In this document: piece after piece, positions 37,981 through 49,586 of the stretch
How positions within the stretch are numbered: the first letter of the stretch is position 1
Layout: each line of letters starts with the position of its first letter
Assembly (NCBI RefSeq): GCF_016802725.1
Contig: NC_052679.1
Location: 6,572,001-6,636,000 of the forward strand
Reading direction: 5' to 3'
DNA: 64,000 nt
Origin: Solenopsis invicta
Lineage: Eukaryota; Arthropoda; Insecta; Hymenoptera; Formicidae
Notes under the pieces: model-generated
Told to the model about the DNA's origin: nothing
Seen by the model: the letters and a program-made list of their open reading frames with translations, nothing else
Databases searched by the model: none
Program-made: the position numbers and the translations under genes

Positions 37981-38688
37981 AAGGCGATTGAGAATCGAAA
38001 AAGCTCGAGGATACAATGAGAGGAATTTGAAAGATTACGAATGAATTTAACCACTCATGTTGGAATAACAATTCGGAATATACTTCTTCTTCTTTTCTTT
38101 ATGGAAAAAGTTATAAGTTCAGGTTTTTTGCGTTGGCCGGCACAAAATTAAATTAAAATTAACTCTTCAATTTTGGCAATTCCAACACGAATGGTTTGTA
38201 AATTGACTTGAAATTGCGATTATACTCCTGGTCTCATTTTGATCCGTGGTTGCAGTCTAGAAGCTGAAGATAGATACAATAGGATAAGTTCGCGCAGTTT
38301 TTCATTTTTAATTTGTTTTTGTATTATAATATATATACATATATTATATGTGATATATATACATATATATTTATATTTATATATATCTGTATAATTCGAA
38401 AATTCGATTAAATTAAACCGATTAGTCTTTCAATTTTCGATCTAGCGTATAGTAACCATGAAAATGAAAAATCAATCGACTTAAAACTCGCATTAGGAAT
38501 TTATTTTGAAATTTTCTGTCCTGTGCGTCTATTGTAATTACTGTTGGTAGTACATGTATCGATAATAATTTCATTTAAGGAGTTCATCGCAAGTTGGACG
38601 ATCTCGTTGAGAGGCCATTTTTCTCAACTTATTGCTGTAAATATAGTCACGCGTAGAGAGTAAGTTGAGTAAGAATTTTTAAGCAGGA

Positions 38689-38689
<1 letters not shown>

Positions 38690-38742
<53 letters not shown>

Positions 38743-38743
38743 G

Positions 38744-38788
<45 letters not shown>

Positions 38789-38832
38789 GTATATGTATAT
38801 ATATATACTGCCATTGTGTGTGTGTGTGTGTA
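38690..38832. repeat. (TA)n/(TATG)n microsatellite followed by (TG)n
   Basis: About 120 bp of TA repeat interrupted by TATG units, then after a short unique piece a TG run. The Ile/Tyr-rich translations on both strands are artefacts of the repeat. Confidence 0.9.
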
Positions 38833-41603
38833 GCACTCTACGTTTAATTGAAAAAAAAAGTGATATGAGCGTGGAAAAACATTGACGAATTCGGTCTCGC
38901 GTTCCGATGGAGTTATTAAATCGAGAAAGATCAAAAACGTGTTGTGATCTAACTGTACGTGCAATGGAAAGTACAAAGTTTATTCGTGCGTTACCTTGTG
39001 TGTTTCTACAGCGAATCATTGTAATTTCCAATGAGGAGAAAAAAAAACCCGAGAAAAAGAAATCAAAAGTTCTTTTCCCGGAAAACAAAATGTGATTTTT
39101 GTGATTTGCGTGATTGTGATTTGTTTCTCTTTCCTCCTTGCGATTCAACGAGCGCGAGAATGAACGCGAACGACCGAAACTCGTGAGTTTTTCCCGGGAG
39201 TAAAAAAAAATGATTATTTACACATATATATGTATATATACATAAACCAGAACACAATCTTTGTGTCCGTAGCACTGTGATGAATATTTTGATAGACTAT
39301 AAAAAAAAAGAGTAATTATTATTATAGAATAACTATTTCTGACTAGCAGACACGTCATAGATTTAATCGATTCTACTAATACGTCGTGCGAGAAAATATA
39401 ATCGTGCGTAATTTACTAACTAGATGCAAGGTTGATAATGCCCGTTTTAAAGTAAACGAACGTGACAATTCGCGTTTTCCTTTATTTTTCTAAAGATGTG
39501 CGCCACGTAAATCAACGCGGAAGAATCACGCGAATGATTAGGAAAGCCTTATCTTTGGTCTTTCATCAGCGAATATTTTATCTGTTACTTACAAGGATGC
39601 TCATGACGCGCGAATCTTCAGGTCTTTCTTTTTTTCTTCGGGAACAGTTAATGTATTTTTTTTTCGCGAAGAAGGAAACACAATATACCTGCAAATATAA
39701 TCTTTCTGTGTAAAATGACTTTTGATTATGTGTCAATACATCAATGGTTAAATCTACAATAAAATAAGAGAGAAATTTTTTTATAAGCCTACATAAACTT
39801 TTGTGAAATACATAATAATAATAATATACATATATATATAAATATATTAAAAAATTATATATGTATATATATATATTTTTTAATAATTTATATTATTAAG
39901 AACTTTAAATATTGTAGTTTTTTGCGGTTTATAAAAATTGCAATATTTAAATTCTTTATGGAGTTATTTATAGAATCATAAATCTACTCTGCTTTATACG
40001 CGCGAAAGATGAAGGAAGTTCACGTCATGAGCTTGCTACATTGATCGGTGAATGTTTTAGTTAATTTTAGAAAGGAGTTTCGCACGATTAAAGTGAAGTG
40101 TCAAAAGTGAGAGAATAAGGCTTCGTTATCGTTCGCGTCTTTCTCATCATGAATTAGAGGAAGGCAGCTTTCACTCCTCAAAAAAAAAAAAAAATTAACT
40201 TTGTAGGATATCGCGGTATATAAACAAGGTCGCTGTACGTATAAAGAGAGAGATTATTTTTAATCGTTATTTTCTAGCGGAGCAATGGAATAATCGTATA
40301 TACGCATATAGCAATCAAAAGCATAAGAATTGCACATTTTAATTTCGGTCACGAGAGAAATATTTCGATGTTCCCTTCGTATCTGATTTTATATTTGTTC
40401 TTATTTCTTTTTAGAGAAATATTCTTCTTACAAAACGATTTTAAACTCTCCGATTCTTCTAAATTTATTTTTCTTCAGAATATACCGAAATCTTTCACAC
40501 AGAGATATTTAAAATCTTTTATCACAGTATTTAAAAAAAATTTTATCTTTATTCCCCGAGAAATTTTTTACGATTAAAATTTCTCTTTTTTAATTCATAA
40601 CAAACGTTATGATACTATATAATTTACGCACTTCTACATACGTAAAAGTATCAGTAACAGAGAAAGGAAATAAATCTTGATTCCTTTTCTTGATTTCTTG
40701 TACAATTGTAAATTAACTTTCTCAATTATTTGCGATTATGAATGAATCGCGAATTCGCAGCAATTGAATTATTTCCTGCACATTTTTCTATTAAAGCTGA
40801 AACGTCGTATATTCCGATGCAAGGATGAAGATTAAACTCGTGCACTTTTCCGTAATTCGCCAGATCGATTAGCTAGATACGTGTCTTTTGAACAGAGAGA
40901 CGAGTTCCGAAACATTGTACAGAATGATGAGGCGAGAACGATCGCGCCTCTTGTTTAACGAGAACGACTGTAACCGTTGTTAAATACATTTTGTCGATGT
41001 TTTCTTTTTTGAAAAATAAAGTAGAGTGTCGAGACGATAATTATCATGGTAAATCGATCGTTGAAGTTTATTCAAAGGACAAATCCTAGCTCAGATCCGT
41101 AGACAAAATTGCGAGAGCAACGAGTACCGTAGAGCATAGTGAATGGCATGGATATGTAAATATAATATAATATCACTGCCGTGTTCGTTGTATGTAACTT
41201 ATATAGGGTGGCGTAAAAAAAAAAACTATCATCCCGATGGGTCCTTGCGTCGGCGGCGACAAGAGTTTCGATTAGCGACAAAGCAACAGCAGATGTTGGT
41301 CGCGCTTTACCAAAGTACAATAAAGCTCTGCGAGTTCTAGCTCCCGCGCTATCGACAAGACTCTCGTCGTCGACGATCAAGACCCTCCTATTTCTTGCGC
41401 CATCCAGCAACACAGGTGACCACCTCTTACGGCGATTGTAATCGAATTTAGCTGTATTTTTCTGGCTTGGTCGAGATCTTGTTAGTAAAGTTTATCGAAA
41501 AGTATAAAATACATCAAACGATATGTGCATGGGAGGAGGTAGAGTGTATAACACACCCTTGTGCGGACGCAACTCCAACGATGCTCCTGGTTTCCTGCTG
41601 ATT

Positions 41604-42114
41604 TCCTCCATTTTCATCTATGTAGATTAACTTTGATCTCGATTCAACTGAGCCTTGATGAGAATTTTTACGCAAATTGGAATAACTTTTAGAAATACTG
41701 CAAAACGTCTACATCTTGGATGTGAACTTTGTAATATTCTAAAATTTGTATAGAAAATCTGAGGAATTTTTCAAAGTTATAAAATTACACAGAAATTCTG
41801 AAATTTAAATAATTCTGAAAAACTGAATAATCTCTGATGAAAATTTTTAATATAAATTTTTTCAGAATTTCTATATAGTTTTGTAACTTTTCAAAAAATT
41901 TCTCCAATTTTTTATATGAATCTTACAATATTTCAGAATTCAGTATATGAACAATTCTTAAAAAAAAAAAAATTGACTTTCTCAATATTTTCAAAGAGTG
42001 TTCCCATCTTTGTGTGGGAAAATTCTGAGAAAAGTGTTCATATAACCTTTTTTCTAATTATTTGTACAATCGAAAAAAAATAAAGATCAAAGTTAATCTA
42101 TGTTGAAAATGAGA
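41604..42114. mobile_element. Family A MITE split by a second, nested foldback element
   Basis: Outer ends: left TTCATCTATGTAGATTAACT plus TTGATCTCGATTC (41,614-41,646), right AAGATCAAAGTTAATCTATG plus TTGAAAATGAG (42,083-42,113). These are the same arms as the 57,963 element. Between them, about 41,725-41,950 is another palindrome: GGAATTTTTCAAAGTTATAA with AGAAATTCTGAA on one side, TTCAGAATTTCT with GTAACTTTTCAAAAAATT on the other. One foldback appears to have inserted into another. Confidence 0.6.
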
Positions 42115-42299
42115 GTAATATACGTTTCCTCTTCCTTAATTTCTCATTCTGGATTAGAAGTTTACCTGCGACGTAAAGATAGACTGAATTAAATAAAGAA
42201 AGGTAAAAGGAAAAATATAGACGCTGTCGGAGTCAAAAATAAATATTAAAACTCTAACACATACACGTTTCGCGTGCGCTCCGTCGCAAGAGTAATTTA

Positions 42300-43899
42300 C
42301 GTACGATTCGATCGAAAAAAAAGCACGTCTCTTTCTCTCTCTCTCTCGCTGCGGACAAGGAAGGCGGAGGGAAAAACATCGGAGATACATAACAATGAAT
42401 CGTAACAAGCTCCTTCCGCAACACGCACCTGCGTCAACCTGCACAGCGCTCGTTTTTCTCTTTCTTTTGTTTCCAATCGCAAGAATTCTTTACCGAGTGC
42501 CGACGAGTGCCGCGAGTGTTGGCGCGCGATCCCGCCAGAGGTCGGCAGCGTCGCGACCGGATCGACAGGCGCGTCCGAATCTCTCGGCGCACGCTATCGT
42601 GGCTTTCTCCACGGCGATTGTTTTGTGCGAGGCGAGGAGTCGACAGGAGTCGAGCTGTGCGTGTGCGTGCGTGCGTGCAAATAGTTGGAACGTGAAACGC
42701 GTCGCGGGCTTCCGTCACGTTCGTAGTCGCGAGCGTGGTGGATCGCGGACGATGCGAGGACCCGGGACGACGGCAACAACGACGACGACGACAGGTCGGC
42801 AGTCCTGAGACACGGAGCATCGCAGCCGCGGTAGCAGCGTCGGTGATCGAGGGGGGATCGACCATCGTCGACGGGAGGAATTGGGCGTGTGTCACCGAGA
42901 GGAAGGCTGATATCCCGTGTCCGGTGACTGAGCGGCGCGTGCGCGCGCGTCAACGGACACGCACGGTGGGCCTTTTGACGGATCCGTGACCACTCGCGCT
43001 GCAATGGCGACGGCGCCTGGCGACTCGCCTACTTTCTAAGCTCTATCGAGGTGAGAGGCGCCGATCGCACACGCGCGCGAGCGCGCGCGCGTGTTCTATC
43101 GCCGCGTTCTCCTCCGCGCCACGAAACCTCCACACGGCTGGTCGATCGGGTGATCGCCGAACGCTCTGCTACGAACGCGCGTCGCGCCGAGCCGTCATAC
43201 GAGGGGATCGCGTCCCGTTGTCGCAGGTTCCGCGTCCGATCTCCGTTTGACGCGATGCGCCAGGTAGTCCGCCGGTGCAGCCGTGCAGCGTCGTCCCAGG
43301 GATTCGGGTTCACCGGAGAATGCGCGGAGGCACCGCCTCGCCACGGCCCTTCCACGCGGATGTGATCCTTCCGGCGCGGCACCTCGCCTCCTCTCGTCGC
43401 GATATCGTCCCGCCGTCGCGTCTTCGCGATCCGTTCTTCTCGGATCGACGACGACGCACTCGACGCACCAGCAGCAACAGCAGCAGCAGCAGCAGCTGAC
43501 GGATCACCTCGCTCCATCTCCGGGGTGTCCTTGTGCGCGGGTGGACCTCTCCTCCTTGCTCCAGATAACGAACCACGATCGACGATCGATCGAATTAACG
43601 TGCGTCGACTCGCTCTTGATTTTTCGACGCCCACGTATCCGGCGATCGCCGCCGAGCGACGATCGTGAACTTAAACGAGCTCTCTTGGCGTTGCCCCTCT
43701 AACACACACACACATACACACACACACACACACGCATACGTACGCGCCAGTGATCGCGGTTGGTGGTGCGCGTTAAATGCGAGGTGGCGGAACGCGACTC
43801 GTGTCTCAACGTGGCCGAGCAACGTGATAGCGACAACGTGATTTGAGGGACGGGCTCTCGAGATCGTGACAAATCCGCGATAAAGCCGACGGCCGAAAC
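42300..43899 (+). promoter_or_regulatory. Promoter and 5' UTR region of the Src kinase gene
   Basis: GC- and CpG-rich leader with a CT run at 42,330-42,347, a GC-alternating run at 43,073-43,092, a CAG repeat at 43,470-43,497 and a CA repeat at 43,703-43,732, leading to the kinase ATG at 43,900. A GAG|GTGAGA at 43,031 could be a donor of a non-coding first exon, but no matching acceptor is certain. Multiple upstream ATGs occur. Exact transcription start not determinable. Confidence 0.5.
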
Positions 43900-46800
43900 A
43901 TGGGGAACTGCTTCAGCAGCCCGACGGACGTGGAGAAGGAGAAGCCGGACAGGATCGGCAATCCCAGCATAGAGGCGGTCGCGTCACAGGTCAGCCCGGT
44001 GCCGACGCCGCCGCCGGATCCCATCAGGCCGATCCCGCAGATTCCGGACATGGACGTCGCAACCGCCAAGATATTCGTCGCCCTGTACGACTACGACGCC
44101 CGCACGGACGAGGATCTGAGCTTCAAGAAGGGCGAGCACCTGGAGATCATCAACGACACCCAGGGTGACTGGTGGCTGGCCAAGAGCAAAAGGACCAGGC
44201 AGGAGGGCTACATTCCCAGCAATTACGTTGCCAAATTGAAGTCGATCGAGGCTGAACCGTGAGTGCTCTCGTCACTTTGATGTCAGTCCCCAGTCGATTA
44301 TCCAAGCGTCGATATTTGTTATCTCTCAAGTTTTCCACAGAATGTTAACATCTATGCAGCAGAATTTTATCACGCTGGTCATCGGCTCAAGCCACGTCTA
44401 CGTCAAAGCAACATAGAGCGACACTCGCATTTCTGTTACCTCTTTCTGTGATGACTATTCTACATCGTGCTACCTTTACTTTTCCTATTTTTTTTTTTTT
44501 TGCTTCTTTCACCTTTTTTCTCTCTTCGTGCAATGTCTGGTTGAGATAAAAACCGACGAGTTCCAAAAAAGAGGCCAAAATAGAAAATACTGCGATAAAA
44601 GCAGAAAACAGAAAGCAAAGAGCATATTGTAGATTCATCTCGATTCAATTTGCCTTTTAGCCATTTCTAGTTCTGAAAAATTAGAAAAAGACACGGAGTA
44701 TATTAAACCGAGATCCACGTTGGTAGAAATGGACATTGAAGTTCCAGAATGTTTTTCGACGTGCCTCGGCAGGAACGGAAACACCTGTTTTAGCTACCTC
44801 TCCACCAAAGGAACATTAAGGAACTTTTTGTTACCAGAACGAAATTTCTGCAACTTACTGTCTCTAGTTGTAGCGACAGGGCGTGACGGAGTGTCCACGA
44901 GTCTACGCTCAGGGGACACGAAGTTGCTCCAGACGGTTGCCTATATTTCCCTTTTTTCCCTCTTTTTTTTCTCTTTTTTTTCCCTTTGGTTTTACCTTAC
45001 TGCTGCTGCATGAAAATAAATGGAAACAACTTGTGTTTCTGGCAACAATGAGAAATGTGCTGGAACTTTTATAAAATCGGACAATGAAAACAACACGAAT
45101 GTTGCTTTATGTTTTTTCGGCGTGGATGTAGTTTTTAAGTCTATTGCACGAAGAAAAGCACAAGCAACGGGAGCAGGGAGTAACGATAGGCAATAGATTT
45201 TCAATCGGAAACTAATGAGAAGCTGCAAAACATATATACGAATCAATCAGAAGTTGCATAATCCGGGCTATTGCCCGTTGTTATTTCCTGTTTCTATTAC
45301 CTGTGCTTTCCATTGTACAACAGGCTTAAGAGGTAAATCGCACGTTTCTAGCAATAACAGGCGACCAAAAGGTTCCTCAATGTATCATAGCTCTTAATCC
45401 GCGAAGCAGGGTTGATTCGCGTGCGGAAAAGGATCGTCCTCTTTTAGCCGTTCGTGTAGGCGGAAAGGGCGAATTTGTAAAAGCCTCTAACGCAAATTTG
45501 CATTTACAGATGGTATTTTAGGAAGATTAAGCGGATCGAGGCCGAGAAAAAATTGCTGCTGCCGGAAAACGATCACGGCGCGTTTCTGATAAGAGACTCC
45601 GAGAGCCGACACAATGATTACTCCCTTTCAGGTAACGTTCACAGAACGATAATAGAAACTAACCGGTCGTAATGCCGATGGGTGCGATAATAAATAAATG
45701 AATAAATGATCGGGGGCGTGATCGCGCGCGGAGTTGGCGTGCGATCACCATATGCAAAATTGCGGTTGACCGTTAAAGCGCCAAATTGGAATGTATGTTG
45801 TCGATGATTGTCCGTAGTGCGCGACGGCGATACGGTGAAGCACTACCGTATTCGTCAACTGGACGAGGGCGGCTTCTTCATCGCCAGGCGAACCACGTTC
45901 AGGAATCTGCAGGACCTCGTGGAGCACTATAGCAAAGACGCGGACGGTCTGTGCGTCAATCTGTGCAAGCCTTGCGTGCAGGTAAGCCCGACGTGTGACC
46001 GACACGATTCAGCTTCTAGATGTAATAGCGCTGATAATTGATAGGTAGATACGACCATTGCGCTCGCCGCTGCCAATGGTCACGAGAGTCGCGGTCTACG
46101 AGACTCGACGATGGGGAGTTTAGACAGAGATTCGTCTGCGAATTAAGACCTACTTGACGCGTCCGTTTATCGCCAAATTAGGCAGGTCTTTATCGACGGT
46201 GAAACGCGACGACACGTAATCTCACGGATAACGTTACACACGATAAGAATGCGTTTCATTCGAGTGCGGAATCGCATTGGATGAATCTCAATCGCAACGT
46301 GCGATGGGAAGGAGCGACTATAAATAGCATTGGCGCAGAAATCCTTTTGAAAATTACACACGCACACGCACACACACACACACACACACATATACCCACA
46401 CAACAAATCACAGCGGAAGAGTCCATTGAGATCGTATCGGTGAATTGATAAAATGGCTTTATTTATTTTCAACCAATATCGTATTATGCTGTCTAAACTC
46501 CAACACTTTTGCAACGCGACGCGATCGATGCGCTTGATTATTCGCCCTGATTGATAATGGTAACACTCGACCAACGGTATATTGTTACAAGATATATCAT
46601 TATTATTAATAAATATTGTTAATGTTTAATAAGATGAATAAGTATCTTTTTTTATTTTTATTTTTTTTTAGTTATTACTTCTACTATTTCATTATTGTAA
46701 ACTACTGATGTGCAATACTTAGTGTAACATTCGAGTACAGAACATTTACAACATATCAATTACATCGATTACATCCGATTTTCTGATTCAGTTTGTTTAT

Positions 46801-49586
46801 TCTTGGAAAGTGTCGCGAGTAGGGAGACACGAGTAAATGAAAATTTAATGATACGTCAAACGAGGTATAGTCACAATCTATATTGTTACATATATTTAAA
46901 AGAAAAAAAAAGGGGGGGAGAGATATCAGCTTTTTAGAAGCATTCATAAGCACTTACTGCGAAGTTCGATGTCTGAATAGATTGTGTTTGTCTGTTTATT
47001 GCTTGCCCTACCTCCCGGTGGATTTTCTTGGTAAATTGAATGTCCTAATATACGCCATAACACGTTCTTTCGATTCCTTTACTTTTTGTTTTCTCGACGT
47101 TGAAAACGCTTTTACATTTTTTATTGTGTCTGGCCTGTACATACAGCACAAGCCCGTTCTATATGGGATTATGTTTCAGAAGCAGTAGATTGTCATTCAC
47201 CTAGAGATATCTCATATGAAAGCTCTGTACATTCGATGTAATTTTCATATTTATAACAACTTATCTCACACACCAATTCACTTAGCATCGTAGACCTCGC
47301 GAGAGGTGTAACATTCATAGGTAAATATTAAGTACCGAGATTGGCAGCACACACGACGAAACGACGCTTTTTCGTTTCACCGCGATTTATCGCTCTCGCT
47401 TGTGAATAACAATTTACGTACGAACAATTTACGTCTTTTTCATATACATATATGCATTTGTGTGCAAGTTTATATAAGTATTGATGCGAAAGCGAGAATC
47501 GGCTCGAATGTATGTGCTCGAAATCTATCTGAATACAGGATGTTCCAAAAGCGTTCCTACACACACGTCTCATCCATCCGTTATTCGAAAGGCGAACGAG
47601 CGTAAACGAGCGTATGTGCATGCTGTTCCGTTTAGATCATACATGTACCGTACGCGTATACCGCGTATTTCTGAGATTCGCGCGGCATGATCTTTTTTTC
47701 CCTAGCTGCGATATATTTGAGACATTCTGCACAATGTATCGCTCATTATTTCATCGTCATCTTTCTCCTCATTTCTCTAAAATACATACATCTTGGAGCG
47801 ATCTCGCGATCATTTACCATCCAGGATCGTTATTGGGGGTTCTCACACGATTGCAGAACACGGAGAAAAGTAGGTTTGTATCCGCGAACAGGGAAGTTTA
47901 AGCGCTAGCGCTCTCATTTTTTTACAGTGTGCGTAGAATATTGTTCTTTACGCTTAGCTCTAGAATTTTTTTCTCATAAAGAAAACGAAACCAAGTACAG
48001 CTCCGTCATTAACGCAGTCGATTAAACACGAACACTCCTTCCTTGCACAAAATCAAGTTTCGCGAGACTGTCCCCTTGCCGACGACGGCTGATTCCGGGT
48101 CTGGCTTTGCTCGACAGGTTGAGAAACCCGTAACGGAGGGCCTTAGTCACCGCACGCGGGACCAATGGGAGATCGACCGTTCGTCACTGAAATTCCTGAG
48201 GAAGCTTGGCCAGGGCCAGTTCGGCGAGGTGTGGGAAGGTCTGTGGAACAACACTACCCCGGTGGCGATAAAGACGCTCAAGCCGGGCACCATGGACCCG
48301 AAGGACTTCCTCGCGGAGGCGCAAATCATGAAGAAGCTCCGACACGCCAAGCTGATCCAGTTGTACGCTGTGTGCACGATGGAGGAACCGATTTATATCA
48401 TTACGGAATTGATGAGAAACGGCAGTTTACTCGAATATTTACAAGGTATGCGAGGTTTTTGACTTGATTCTTACTGGCCTCCTTGTCACAACTCTTGTAC
48501 TACGTGATATAAAAAAGAAAAATTCAAGATTAAAAATAATCAAGACGTTCGTCAAGTAATTTTGTACAAAAATTTGTGCCAGTATTTAAAGGCTCGATCG
48601 ATATACTTTTAGTTTTTATTTCGAATTTTCTTTACCTTTTCAATTATAATATATTGTTACTTAACACTTTATGTCCTCACTAAAAATCTGAAGACTTGGG
48701 AGCTTTATTTCAAAAAGTTACCATTTCTTTATCGCTCAAAAGAACGAATGTATTTCTCAGTCGGGTTTCTAGTTGCATATTCTACTTGCTCATTAATTTT
48801 TCAAGATGCTATCCCGAAATACTACAAAATCGATAAAGCTAATATTTCTGCAGTCATCTTTTTGTTACGTTACCGTTGTAGCAATCGTATTGTACGATCG
48901 TTTCAGGAAAAGGTAGAGGCCTAAAACTACAGCAATTGATCGATATGGCGGCACAAATAGCTGCCGGTATGGCGTATCTGGAGTCGCAGAATTACATTCA
49001 TCGAGACTTGGCCGCCCGTAATGTTCTCGTAGCGGACGGAAATGTCGTTAAAATCGCGGACTTTGGCTTGGCTAGACTTATCAAAGAAGACGAGTATGAG
49101 GCTAGAATAGGGGCGCGCTTCCCTATCAAGTGGACCGCCCCCGAAGCCGCCAACTACAGCAAATTCAGTATTAAATCCGACGTATGGTCATTTGGTATCC
49201 TGCTTACTGAATTGGTCACGTACGGCAGAATACCTTATCCAGGTGAGATTTTGAAAACAAAAATAATCTTATACCGCTATTATGTTGAACTTTTCAAACT
49301 TTGAAGTCACATTAACATTTTTTTTATACACAGTATCTATGAAAGTTGATAAAATGTAAACGCGTTCTTCTTTCCAGGTATGACGAATGCCGAGGTTCTT
49401 CATCAGGTGGAGCATGGCTATAGAATGCCGTGTCCACCTGGTTGTCCTGACACGCTTTATAATATTATGTTGGAATGCTGGAACAAGGATCCTATGAAAA
49501 GACCGACTTTCGAGACGCTTCAGTGGAAACTCGAGGACTTCTTCACTATGGAAGGTTCCGAGTACAAGGAAGCATCTGCGTATTGA
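43900..49586 (+). CDS. Src64B: Src-family tyrosine kinase (Src64B type), six coding exons
   Basis: Coding exons: 43900-44258, 45510-45631, 45818-45981, 48118-48445, 48907-49242, 49378-49586 (stop TGA). Phases match at every GT/AG junction; 1,518 nt give 505 aa, close to typical Src-family length. MGNCFSS at the start provides a myristoylation Gly2 and a likely palmitoylated Cys4. SH3 spans about 57-117 (ALYDYDARTDEDLSF), SH2 about 121-215 (FLIRDSES), kinase about 239-490. Visible catalytic residues: GQGQFGEV loop, Lys267 in VAIK, HRDLAARN with Asp358, DFG Asp376, activation-loop Tyr388, then PIKWTAPEA. Tyr499 has six residues after it, the same spacing as the Csk-regulated tail tyrosine of Src. 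It phosphorylates protein tyrosines at the inner plasma membrane; fly Src64 works in ring-canal growth, cellularisation and adhesion. The start fits family and has a good AAAC ATGG context. Choice of Src64B over Src42A is from memory of the sequences. Confidence 0.93.
44640..44745. repeat. Degenerate fragment of family A MITE in Src64B intron 1
   Basis: The stretch TTAAACCGAGATCCACGTTG followed by GTAGAAATGGACATTGAAG resembles the right arm of the 57,963 element (TTAAACTGAGATC...GGAAATAGGCATTAA). A possible left arm at GCCATTTCTAG is badly decayed. Confidence 0.3.
46360..46395. repeat. (CA)n microsatellite in Src64B intron 3
   Basis: A CA repeat with a few interruptions inside the 2.1-kb intron between SH2 and kinase exons. 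Simple sequence only. Confidence 0.8.

Larger units (their letters stand above)
37647..42300. other. AT-rich intergenic region between atos and the Src kinase
   Basis: No recognisable gene. It contains the atos 3' flank, several TA-rich microsatellites (38,320-38,390, 38,690-38,812, 39,825-39,890) and the nested MITE at 41,604-42,114. Short ORFs such as 41,072-41,413 minus show no motif and are treated as chance. Confidence 0.5.

Noticed and set aside
38624..39148. 174-aa Tyr/Ile/His-repeat ORF
   Set aside because: It is a translation of the TA/TATG microsatellite.
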